A stretch of DNA of 64,000 bases, from NCBI RefSeq assembly GCF_001636315.1, contig NZ_KV440949.1, positions 2,471,203-2,535,202 of the forward strand, in the 5' to 3' direction. This DNA is from Neobacillus mesonae. GTDB lineage: Bacteria > Bacillota > Bacilli > Bacillales > Cytobacillaceae. The translations under genes were made by a program, and so were the position numbers. Below the pieces are notes generated by a model. The model made no database searches. It was not told the origin of the DNA and saw only the letters and a program-made list of their open reading frames with translations. Positions 8,869 to 16,391 of the stretch are shown here, in pieces; positions within the stretch are counted from its first letter, which is position 1, and each line of letters starts with the position of its first letter.

Positions 8869-8926
8869 ACATATCCGGGAAGGGCTGTCAAAGGCTTTTC
8901 ACTTTGACAGCCCTTCCCGGATATGT
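8869..8926. repeat. Perfect 25-bp inverted repeat inside the IS element
   Basis: Arms 8869-8893 and 8902-8926 are exact complements with an 8-nt loop (GCTTTTCA). It lies 43 nt beyond the transposase stop. No T-tract follows on either strand, so it is not a standard intrinsic terminator, although the stem could still end transposase transcription or block read-through from outside. Confidence 0.85.
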
Positions 8927-8968
8927 GATCATCCCATGATGGAAGTGGAGTCGAAAAATAAAGCAAAA

Positions 8969-10135
8969 TTAGTTATTAATTAATGTCTTCCTCATGGAGT
9001 AGGCCTCTTGATATTGCATTAGAACGGCACCTACCAATCGAAAGGCAGATTGGGTATTTGGAAAGATACGAATTACTTTTTCCCTTCTGCGTACTTCCTG
9101 GTTTAAGCGTTCGAGTGAATTTGTACTCCGAATGTGGGGATGCAGTTTTTCAGGGAAGTTCAGGTATTGAACCGCGTCTTCAAAGCCTTCATCTAAAGTT
9201 TCCAAGGCTTTGGCGTATTTGGATTCATCAACATACTGGTTCATTAATTCATTCTTGAATCTACGTATATCCTCCATCGTAACAGCTTCAAAGACACGTT
9301 TGATCATCATACGTATTTCCCCCGAGTCCTTTTTGGGCAGCTTTTCTATAATATTGCGTTTAAAATGTACCGTGCATCTTTGCCATGTAGTACCGATAAA
9401 ATCACGCTGTATCGCCTTTTGAAGCCCTTGGTGGGCATCTGAGATGACCAGTTTGGGAGATTGAAGTCCACGAGACTTAAGGTATTGGAAGAAACGGCTC
9501 CAGCTCTCGAAATCTTCCGCATGATCCACACTAAGTCCAAGGATTTCCCGCCTATTCTTCTCAGTAATGGCAGTAGCGATGTACACGGCTTTTGAGACAA
9601 CCCGGTTGTGTTCCCGGACCTTTATATACATGGCATCCGCAAAAACATAAGGATAATACATGACATTTAAAGGTCGCTTGGACCATTCGTTAATAATGGG
9701 GTCAAGCTTTTGGGTAAGGGACGATACAAACGACTTTGAGATGTTTTCCCCACAGAGCTGCTCGACAATGTGAGTGACCCTCCGGGTCGAAACGCCGTTA
9801 ATAACCATTTCAAGCATGGAGAGAACTAGAGCTTGATCACAACGCTCATACTTTTCAAAGACCGAAGTAGAAAATTCGCCATTTCGGGTCCTGGGTACCT
9901 TCAGCTTTAATTTGCCAATACCTAGAATCAATTCACGTTCATAGTAACCGTTTCGGTAGTCCCGGCGCTCCGTAGATCGTTCATAGGCAGCCACCTGTAA
10001 ATAATCGTCCCTTTCTTTTTCCATAAATTCATTAAGAACTAAGACAAGGGCTGATTTAATCACCATATCTAGGTTAGAATTGATGACGGATTCTTTTAAA
10101 AGGTCCATATCTAGGTTAAACTGTAAGTGAGTCAT
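8969..10135 (-). CDS. IS256-family (Mutator-like) DDE transposase
   Basis: The product is about 388 residues from the ATG at 10135, which has AGAGGA placed 6 nt ahead; an ATG at 10153 would add six residues but lacks a site. MTHLQFNLDMDLLKES matches the usual IS256 start. The DDE triad is visible as FADAMYIK, VISDAHQGL and NSLERLNQEVRRR, and the C-H pair in WQRCTVHFKRN precedes the helical insertion. Length equals functional relatives, with no stop or shift, so the element may be active. Confidence 0.93.
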   Translation of the reverse strand: MTHLQFNLDMDLLKESVINSNLDMVIKSALVLVLNEFMEKERDDYLQVAAYERSTERRDYRNGYYERELILGIGKLKLKVPRTRNGEFSTSVFEKYERCDQALVLSMLEMVINGVSTRRVTHIVEQLCGENISKSFVSSLTQKLDPIINEWSKRPLNVMYYPYVFADAMYIKVREHNRVVSKAVYIATAITEKNRREILGLSVDHAEDFESWSRFFQYLKSRGLQSPKLVISDAHQGLQKAIQRDFIGTTWQRCTVHFKRNIIEKLPKKDSGEIRMMIKRVFEAVTMEDIRRFKNELMNQYVDESKYAKALETLDEGFEDAVQYLNFPEKLHPHIRSTNSLERLNQEVRRREKVIRIFPNTQSAFRLVGAVLMQYQEAYSMRKTLINN

Positions 10136-10233
10136 TTTTATTCCTCTTTTCATTGTTTATCGTGGTTGAAAACAGTGTTGCCAAGAGTGAATAAAATGAC
10201 TCTTTCTTTTTACACAATTATATGGACTTTATC

Positions 10234-11008
10234 TTCTACGTTACCCTTGACCCTTATTTTTTGCTGGGTGGGCACCGTAGACACCTTCTACGTTACCCTT
10301 AAACCTTATTTTTAGCTGGGTGGGCACGTAGACACCCTCTACGTTACCCTTAAACCTTATTTTTAGCTGGGTGGGCACGTAGACACCCTCTACGTTACCC
10401 TTGACCCTTATTTTTTACCTGATTGGGCACGTAGACACCCTCTACGTTACCCTTGACTCTTATTTTTTAGCTGGGCGGGCACGTAGACACCTTCTACGTT
10501 ACCTTAGAACCTTATTTTTTAGCTGGGTGGGCACGTAGACACCCTCTACGTTACCCTTGACCCTTATTTTTTGCCTGATCGGGCACGTAGACGCCTTCTA
10601 CGTTACCTTAGAACCTTATTTTTTACCTGATCGGGCACGTAGACACCCTCTACGTTACCCTTAACCCTTATTTTTTAGCTGGGTGGGCACGTAGACACCT
10701 TCTACGTTACCCTTAACCCGTATTTTTTAGCTGATCGGGCACGTAGACACCCTCTACGTTACCCTTGACCCTTATTTTTTGCCTGATCGGGCACGTAGAC
10801 GCCTTCTACGTTACCTTAGAACCTTATTTTTTACCTGATCGGGCACGTAGACACCCTCTACGTTACCCTTAAACCTTATTTTTTACATGATCGGGCACGT
10901 AGACGCCTTCTACGTTACCCTTGACCCGTATTTTTTAGCTGGGCGGGCACGTAGACACCCTCTACGTTACTCTTAACCCGTATTTTTTAGCTGGGCGGGC
11001 ACGTAGAA
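10234..11008. repeat. CGTAGA/TCTACG 52-bp tandem array, about 15 units
   Basis: CGTAGA begins at 10276, 10327, 10378 and then every 52 bp through 10430, 10482, 10534 and so on to 11002. Each unit has CGTAGACACCCTCTACG or CGTAGACGCCTTCTACG, a 6-bp stem with a 5-nt loop, then a 35-nt linker (TTACCCTTAAACC... TGGGCA) that is itself conserved. The linkers are related, so this is not CRISPR. No gene lies between 10234 and 11275. Confidence 0.92.
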
Positions 11009-11129
11009 CTATTCTCATTGACCATAAATAAAACTTTCCCTGCCTTTCGGGCAATGCCCCTCTTTTCATAGCCTCCAATATTCCCTTTAAGCCCTAAATC
11101 CAAATTATACCAACATCCGTATGATTATC

Positions 11130-11207
11130 ACAATTTTGTAAATTACACCTGACTTTTGTAAAATTGTATCCAAATTACGTAAGATCCTCCCCAAATCTTG
11201 TAAAATC
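11130..11207. repeat. TTGTAAA motif array, about 21-bp period
   Basis: GTAAA/GTAAG occurs at 11138, 11158, 11179 and 11200, spaced 20, 21 and 21 bp with unrelated bases between. This is the smallest of the phased arrays. It sits between the CGTAGA array and the livF terminator; nothing else is recognisable in 11009-11253. Confidence 0.55.
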
Positions 11208-11253
11208 CCGTACACGCACATCCCCGCTCCCGGCACGGCCCCTAAAAAACACA

Positions 11254-11287
11254 AAGAAAAGACGGGCATCTCTATTCAATGCCCGCC
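11254..11287 (-). terminator. Intrinsic terminator of the liv operon
   Basis: On the minus strand GGCGGGCAT, a 9-nt loop and ATGCCCGTC are followed by TTTTCTTTG. The stem overlaps the last codons and stop of livF. Confidence 0.8.
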
Positions 11288-11983
11288 CAAGTATGCCTTT
11301 CTAATCTGATCACTTTCTCCAAGCTCCGCTGACGTCCCGGAAGCGACAATTTTCCCTGTCTCAATAACATAAGCGCGGTTGGCAATCGACAGCGCCATAT
11401 TCGCATTCTGCTCAACTAACAGAATCGTGGTCCCCGTTTGATTAATCTCCTCAATAATCCTGAAGATTGTTTTTACCAGGAGCGGTGCAAGTCCCATCGA
11501 AGGCTCATCCAATAACAGCAGCCGCGGTCGGGCCATCAGCGCTCTGCCCATCGCCAGCATCTGCTGCTCGCCGCCTGATAAGGTTCCGGATAGCTGCTTG
11601 CGGCGTTCCAGAAGGCGTGGAAATAGCCCATACACTTTTTCAAAGTCTTCGTGAATTCCCTTCTTATCCTTCCGTAAATAGGCACCTAACTCCAAATTTT
11701 CCTCAACCGACATATTGGCAAACACGCGGCGGCCTTCGGGAACATGGGAAATCCCTCGCTTTACAATTAACTGCGGCACCTTTCCGGCTACATGTTCATC
11801 CTCCAATAAAATTTCCCCGGTCTTTGGCTTCAAAAGCCCTGAAATGGTCTTCAACAGCGTACTTTTTCCGGCACCGTTTGCCCCAATCAAGGTAACAATT
11901 TCGCCTGGATTGATGTCGAGGGAAACGCCCTTTAATGCATGGATATTACCATAATAAACATTGATATCATTAATTTTTAACAT
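11276..11983 (-). CDS. livF: Branched-chain amino acid ABC transporter, ATPase LivF
   Basis: The 235-residue ATPase starts MLKINDINVYYGNIHALKG with GAGGAGGT 8 nt upstream; a longer frame to 12061 only reads into livG. Walker A GANGAGKST, signature LSGGEQQML and Walker B LLLLDEPSMGLAP are all intact. The GLAP(L/Q)LV sequence after Walker B and VPEGRRVFANMSVEENL are typical of LivF. It pairs with LivG on the inner face of the LivHM channel to drive Leu/Ile/Val import. The start lies 1 nt after the livG stop. Confidence 0.93.
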   Translation of the reverse strand: MLKINDINVYYGNIHALKGVSLDINPGEIVTLIGANGAGKSTLLKTISGLLKPKTGEILLEDEHVAGKVPQLIVKRGISHVPEGRRVFANMSVEENLELGAYLRKDKKGIHEDFEKVYGLFPRLLERRKQLSGTLSGGEQQMLAMGRALMARPRLLLLDEPSMGLAPLLVKTIFRIIEEINQTGTTILLVEQNANMALSIANRAYVIETGKIVASGTSAELGESDQIRKAYLGGH

Positions 11984-11984
11984 G

Positions 11985-12764
11985 CTATGAGACCTCCTCG
12001 CCAAGATACGCTTCGATGACTTTTGGGTTGTTTCTGATTTCCTCAGGAGAGCCTTGGGCAATCAATTGACCGTGGTCAAGAACATAGATCCGCTCACAAA
12101 CACCCATGACGAGGTTCATATCATGCTCGATTAAGAGAATCGTCAAGTCAAACCGTTTGCGGATTAACGCAATCAGATTCATCAGTTCGTCTGTTTCCTG
12201 CGGGTTCATCCCCGCTGCCGGCTCGTCTAACAGCAGCAATTTAGGATTTGCCGCCAGCGCCCGTGCAATTTCCAGGCGGCGCTGCTGTCCGTAAGGCAGG
12301 TTCTTCGCCTGTTCGTACAGCACATTTTCGAGCTTAAAGATTTTTAAAAACTCAATCGCCTTTTCCTCCATTTCGCGCTCACCGGAAAAGTGGGAAGGGA
12401 GGCGGAGGATGGAGCTGATAATCGAATGCTTTGCAAGCGAATGATAAGCAATTTTTACATTATCCAAAACCGTTAGGTCACTGAACAAGCGAATGTTTTG
12501 GAACGTCCGGCTGATGCCCTTTTTGGTAATTCTATAAGGGGCTAAGCCATTTAATTTTTCCCCGTCGAGCGAAATACTGCCCTCCGTCGGCACGTATACG
12601 CCAGTTAACAGGTTGAAAAATGTTGTCTTTCCGGCGCCGTTCGGACCAATTAAGCCAACTAATTCACCTTTTAAAAGTTCAAGATTCACTTCAGAAACTG
12701 CCTTTAGCCCGCCAAATCGGATCCCGGCATGATCTACTTTAAGCAGTGGTGTGTTTGCCGTCAT
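11985..12764 (-). CDS. livG: Branched-chain amino acid ABC transporter, ATPase LivG
   Basis: The 259-residue ATPase has Walker A GPNGAGKTTFFN near residue 40, the LivG-specific insert after GISRTFQNIRLFSDLTVLDNV, signature LPYGQQRRLEIARAL and Walker B LLLLDEPAAGMNP. LPYGQQ in place of LSGGQ is normal for LivG. The gene overlaps livM by 26 nt at its start and is followed by livF after 1 nt, a tightly coupled arrangement that keeps the two ATPases in equal amounts. Confidence 0.93.
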   Translation of the reverse strand: MTANTPLLKVDHAGIRFGGLKAVSEVNLELLKGELVGLIGPNGAGKTTFFNLLTGVYVPTEGSISLDGEKLNGLAPYRITKKGISRTFQNIRLFSDLTVLDNVKIAYHSLAKHSIISSILRLPSHFSGEREMEEKAIEFLKIFKLENVLYEQAKNLPYGQQRRLEIARALAANPKLLLLDEPAAGMNPQETDELMNLIALIRKRFDLTILLIEHDMNLVMGVCERIYVLDHGQLIAQGSPEEIRNNPKVIEAYLGEEVS

Positions 12765-13713
12765 CGTGAGAACCCCCTTTAGCAGACTTGCCCATTTTTA
12801 AGAAAGCGGTAATTTCTTTTGTTCCCATTAATCCTTGCGGGCGGAACAGCATCATGACAACCAGCACAAGGCTGTAAATAACCATCCTAAGTTCAGGATA
12901 ATTGGAAAGGTAAGTTGAAATAATCGTCAGCAAAATCGCCGCTATTACGGACCCTGACATACTGCCCAAGCCGCCGATGACGACTAAAATCAAAATATCA
13001 AACGATTTCAAAAAGCCGAAGTTCCCAGGCTGAATGATATAAAAGTTGTGGGCGTGCAGGGCACCGGCTACACCGGCAAAAAAGGCACCGATTACAAACG
13101 CCATAACCTTATAATAGGTCGTGTTAATCCCCATCGCATCGGCAGCAATTTCGTTCTCTCGAATCGAAAGGCAGGCGCGCCCGTGAGTGGAATTCGTGAA
13201 ATTGACAATCACAATAATCGTAATTAACACGCAGGCGATCAGCCATGGCCAGGTAGTTAGGTGGGTAACAGTCATCCCGCTTGCACCGCCGACATAATCA
13301 ATATTTAAAAATACGATTCTCATAATCTCGCCAAAACCAAGCGTTGCAATCGCCAAATAGTCCCCGCGCAAGCGCAGTGTCGGAATCCCGATCATCAATC
13401 CGGCAACCGCAGCAGCAACACCGGCGGCAAGGATGGCAACAGGAAAAGGCAGCGCTAATTTCATTGTAATAATGGCCGACATATAGGCACCGACAGCCAG
13501 GAAGCCAGCATGTCCAATGGAGAACTGTCCCGTTATCCCGATAATTAAGTGCAAGCTGACTGCCAAAATGATATTAATCCCAATGGAGAATAGAGTGTTG
13601 ACGTAAAAGGAGTTTAACGTTCCCCCGGAAATAAGAAACTGCATGACGATTGAAAAAATAACGGCAAAAACGATTGAGAGCCAAAAACCTTTTGCTTGTT
13701 TACCAGATTTCAT
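12739..13713 (-). CDS. livM: Branched-chain amino acid ABC permease LivM
   Basis: The 324-residue protein has about nine hydrophobic segments. It carries the family blocks GQFSIGHAGFLAVGAYMSA and YLAIATLGFGEIMRI, and the EAA-like loop IRENEIAADAMGIN that contacts the ATPases. It forms the membrane channel with LivH. AGGGGGTGG precedes the ATG; the 3-prime end overlaps livG by 26 nt. Confidence 0.92.
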   Translation of the reverse strand: MKSGKQAKGFWLSIVFAVIFSIVMQFLISGGTLNSFYVNTLFSIGINIILAVSLHLIIGITGQFSIGHAGFLAVGAYMSAIITMKLALPFPVAILAAGVAAAVAGLMIGIPTLRLRGDYLAIATLGFGEIMRIVFLNIDYVGGASGMTVTHLTTWPWLIACVLITIIVIVNFTNSTHGRACLSIRENEIAADAMGINTTYYKVMAFVIGAFFAGVAGALHAHNFYIIQPGNFGFLKSFDILILVVIGGLGSMSGSVIAAILLTIISTYLSNYPELRMVIYSLVLVVMMLFRPQGLMGTKEITAFLKMGKSAKGGSHDDGKHTTA

Positions 13714-13728
13714 CGCTTAAGCCACCCC

Positions 13729-14610
13729 CTAGACCTTTTCTCTGACATTTTTACCAAATAATCCGGCAGGACGGAAAATAAGGATAAGAATTAACACAAC
13801 AAATGCCACACCATCGCGCCATAGGGAGAAGCCCGCCGCACTGACCAGCGCTTCGATAACACCCAGCAATAACCCGCCAGCCATAGCTCCAGGGATAATG
13901 CCGATTCCGCCTAAAACGGCAGCAACGAAGGCCTTAAGTCCTGGGATGATTCCCATCAATGGTTCAATTTTTGTATAATACATTCCAAAAATCACACCTG
14001 CAGCACCGGCAAGCGCCGACCCAATCGCAAACGTTGCAGAAATCGTGTTGTTGACGTTAATTCCCATTAATTTAGCGGCATCCTGGTCATGGGAAACAGC
14101 ACGCATCGCTTTACCGATTTTTGTCTTATGAACGATAAATTGCAGTAAAATCATTAGGAAAATCGAAACGACTAAAATCAATAAGGATTGACCACTGATT
14201 TTTACTCCAAGGATTTCAATACTTTTCAACGGTACAATCCCAGTTGGATAGGCTTCCGGCTGGGCACCGCGGACATAGATGGTGCCGTACTCAATAAACA
14301 GCGAAACCCCAATCGCCGTAATTAATGCTGCAATTCTCGTAGCATTTCTTAGCGGCTTATAGGCAATCCGTTCAATTAAGACACCGAAAATGGCACAGGC
14401 TGCCATCGAAATGAGCAGGGCAGGAAAAAGTCCTAAGTGAAAAACAGTAATGGAATAAAAACCGATAAATGCGCCGACCATGAAGACATCTCCATGAGCG
14501 AAGTTAATTAATTTCACAATGCCGTAAACCATTGTGTACCCGAGGGCAATCAATGCGTAGATACTTCCTAGGGAAATCCCGTTGACCACCTGCTGTATAA
14601 GCTGTTCCAT
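13729..14610 (-). CDS. livH: Branched-chain amino acid ABC permease LivH
   Basis: The 293-residue, eight-or-so-helix permease begins MEQLIQQVVNGISLGSIYAL, and has LGYTMVYGIVKLINFAHGDVFMVGA, classical LivH sequence, plus the cytoplasmic loop MRAVSHDQDAAKLMGIN. AAGGGAGTG precedes the ATG. It follows livJ after a 276-nt gap that holds a hairpin and a repeat element, which would lower its expression relative to the binding protein. Confidence 0.92.
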   Translation of the reverse strand: MEQLIQQVVNGISLGSIYALIALGYTMVYGIVKLINFAHGDVFMVGAFIGFYSITVFHLGLFPALLISMAACAIFGVLIERIAYKPLRNATRIAALITAIGVSLFIEYGTIYVRGAQPEAYPTGIVPLKSIEILGVKISGQSLLILVVSIFLMILLQFIVHKTKIGKAMRAVSHDQDAAKLMGINVNNTISATFAIGSALAGAAGVIFGMYYTKIEPLMGIIPGLKAFVAAVLGGIGIIPGAMAGGLLLGVIEALVSAAGFSLWRDGVAFVVLILILIFRPAGLFGKNVREKV

Positions 14611-14662
14611 GAAAGCACTCCCTTCATCGAGATAGGAGTAAACTCCTAATCTCTAAAAATTC

Positions 14663-14692
14663 GAATAGGGAACATGAACATGCTCCCTATTC
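14663..14692 (-). terminator. Hairpin between livJ and livH, possible partial terminator
   Basis: GAATAGGGAACATG and CATGCTCCCTATTC form a 14-bp stem with one mismatch. On the minus strand it is followed by GAATTTTTAG, and on the plus strand by TTTTTGA. Since livHMGF has no other obvious promoter here, partial read-through would explain excess binding protein over channel. That effect is inferred. Confidence 0.6.
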
Positions 14693-14715
14693 TTTTTGAT
14701 AGTTATAAAATTTAT

Positions 14716-14728
14716 GGTGTCAGGCACC
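14716..14728. repeat. GGTGTCAGGCACC dispersed repeat, short copy
   Basis: Exact copy of the 13-mer seen at 1060, 4782 and 55041, here without the long extension. It lies between the hairpin at 14663 and the larger repeat element at 14738. Confidence 0.6.
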
Positions 14729-14737
14729 AATTTCCTA

Positions 14738-14885
14738 TTGTCTAGCTCCAGCGCCCAGCGACTAGTGTACTTCACACTTCTCCCTACGATAAGTCAACAT
14801 CGAATCACTCCGTTCTTCGTGTTTCCTTTATCTCAGTCGAAGTGCTCCAGTCCATACGTCGCTAAACGGGCGCTTCCGCTTTTCT
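14738..14885. repeat. About 150-bp dispersed stem-loop element ending at the livJ stop
   Basis: The ends read TCTAGCTCCAGCGCCC and GGGCGCTTCCGCTTTTC. AGCGCCC (14750) pairs with GGGCGCT (14868) and AGCGAC (14757) with GTCGCT (14858), giving a large stem-loop. From memory, the same TAGCTCCAGCG ... GGCGCTTCCGCTTTTC pattern is scattered through many Bacillaceae genomes. It abuts the livJ stop codon and carries no reading frame of note. Confidence 0.65.
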
Positions 14886-14886
14886 A

Positions 14887-16074
14887 TTATGGATTAACTT
14901 TAGTTTTAAACTTCTGTTCGCCGTTTACGTATTCCAAAATTACAGCGGATTTGATTGGATTGTGCTTGTCGTCAAGCTTCATTTGTCCAGTTACAAGATC
15001 TAGGCCGTCAGTCTCAGCCAGGGCCTTTTGAATTTTTTCTGTGTCCGTGCCGCCAGCGCGTTTGATTGCATCAGCAATAAAGTATGCAGAGTCATAGCCT
15101 AAAGCGTTGAACGCATCTGGAGACTTATCTTTGTTCTTCGCTTTAAATGCTTTTACGAACTCCTGAACCTTTGGATCATTGTCACCAGAAGAATAGTGGT
15201 TCGTAATAAACGTATTGTTCAAAGCATCTTTGCCGGCAAGTTCAATTAACTTCGGAGAATCCCAGCCGTCAGCCCCCATCATTGGAGCGGTAATGCCAAG
15301 CTCGCGGGCTTGCTTTACAATTAGACCAACTTCTTCATAGTATCCAGGGATGAAAATGAAGTCTGGTTTTTTCCCTTTAATATTTGTTAACTGTGCGTGG
15401 AAGTCCGTATCCTTCGCTACATAGGCCTCTTCCTTCACGATTTGGCCGCCTTCCTTCGTGAACAATTCTTTAAAGGAAGCCGCTAAACCTTTAGAATAGT
15501 CGCTGGCGCTGTCAATAAAAATGGCCGCTGTTTTAGCCTTTAATTCATTGGCCGCGAAGTTTGCTGCCACTGTTCCTTGGAATGGGTCAATGAAGCATGT
15601 ACGGAATACATAATCATTCAATTTACCGTCTTTAAATGTTACGTCATCAGCAGTCCCAGTCGGTGTTAAGATAGGCACTTTATTGCTTTGGGCAATTTCA
15701 ATTTGTGCCTTTGTATTACCGCTTGTTGCTGCCCCGATAATCGCCACAACCTTGTCCTGGCTGATTAGCTTTGTCGCACCGTTAATAGCCTCCGGTGCAT
15801 CTGATTTATTATCGAATGGAACCAGTTCAAGCTTCTTGCCGTTGATTCCCTCTTTGTTGATTTCCTCAAGGGCTAAATCAATACCTTCTTTAATCGATTG
15901 ACCATAAGAAGCAACCCCGCCGGACAATTCAAGGTTTGCACCGATTTTAATCGTGCCGCCCTTGTCATCGCCCTTTCCGCCAGCGTCTCCGCTTGTACTT
16001 GAGTTACAGCCTGCCATTACCCCTGCCGCCAGCATCAATGATGCAAAAATACCAGCTACTTTTTTCTTTCTCAT
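14887..16074 (-). CDS. livJ: Branched-chain amino acid ABC transporter, substrate-binding lipoprotein
   Basis: The protein of about 395 residues starts MRKKKVAGIFASLMLAAG and has the lipobox MAGC, so it is tethered outside the membrane. A Ser/Gly/Asp linker (SSTSGDAGGKGDDKGG) leads into a two-lobe periplasmic-binding fold: IKIGANLELSGGVASYGQS, IIGAATSGNTKA and NALGYDSAYFIADAIKRAGG are the usual Leu/Ile/Val-binding blocks. The ATG at 16074 has AGGGGGT before it; the frame to 16107 has none. It is the first gene of the liv operon. Confidence 0.92.
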   Translation of the reverse strand: MRKKKVAGIFASLMLAAGVMAGCNSSTSGDAGGKGDDKGGTIKIGANLELSGGVASYGQSIKEGIDLALEEINKEGINGKKLELVPFDNKSDAPEAINGATKLISQDKVVAIIGAATSGNTKAQIEIAQSNKVPILTPTGTADDVTFKDGKLNDYVFRTCFIDPFQGTVAANFAANELKAKTAAIFIDSASDYSKGLAASFKELFTKEGGQIVKEEAYVAKDTDFHAQLTNIKGKKPDFIFIPGYYEEVGLIVKQARELGITAPMMGADGWDSPKLIELAGKDALNNTFITNHYSSGDNDPKVQEFVKAFKAKNKDKSPDAFNALGYDSAYFIADAIKRAGGTDTEKIQKALAETDGLDLVTGQMKLDDKHNPIKSAVILEYVNGEQKFKTKVNP

Positions 16075-16137
16075 AGCATTACCCCCTGATTTTAATAATT
16101 TTCCCAACTTTGTAGTCTAAGTCTTGCCAAAAAAGAT

Positions 16138-16180
16138 AATATTCTGAAAACATTGTACATAATATTTTGAAGTTCGTCTA
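16138..16180 (-). promoter_or_regulatory. livJ promoter with candidate CodY box
   Basis: On the minus strand TAGACG (16180-16175), 17 nt and TACAAT (16157-16152) form a plausible sigma-A promoter. Directly downstream, AATATTCTGAAAACA (16138-16152, plus-strand reading) matches the CodY consensus AATTTTCWGAAAATT at 12 of 15 positions. CodY is known to repress branched-chain amino acid uptake in Bacillus when Ile/Leu/Val and GTP are high, so the placement is sensible. Confidence 0.5.
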
Positions 16181-16349
16181 GTGTTATTATGTGTTATTTT
16201 AAAATAATTTTGTAAATTAAAAATATTTATCTATATCCCGTTCTAACACGCTTTATCACTTTAAAGTCAGCAAGGATTTACTTTTCCATTTTTTAAAAAG
16301 TAACCTGTGAAATATTTTGTCTAAATATGAATCTTTTTAAGATACATGA

Positions 16350-16380
16350 AAAAGAGGGATCTCCCTTTAAGGAAATCCCT
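16350..16380 (-). terminator. Intrinsic terminator after niaP-like gene
   Basis: AGGGATTTCC and GGGAGATCCCT pair with a short loop on the minus strand, followed by CTTTTTC. It lies 12 nt past the stop of the MFS gene. Confidence 0.7.
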
Positions 16381-16391
16381 TCCAAAATTTA

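Larger units (their letters stand above)
8753..10233. mobile_element. IS256-family insertion sequence with 8-bp target duplication
   Basis: The ends are inverted: both read AAGTCC, six bases, then TTGTGTAAAA going inwards (left from 8757, right the complement ending near 10229), and the right end begins GATAAAGTCC, the terminus I recall for IS256. The flanks are identical: TTCTACGT at 8745-8752 and again at 10234-10241. The element is 1481 bp, longer than classical IS256 (about 1.3 kb) because of about 150 extra bases between the transposase stop and the left end, including a 25-bp palindrome. It has landed in a repeat array whose units contain TTCTACG. Confidence 0.88.

Noticed and set aside
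10276..11008. CRISPR array
   Set aside because: Repeats of 17 bp and 35-nt spacers superficially fit, but the spacers are near-copies of each other, and no cas gene is present.
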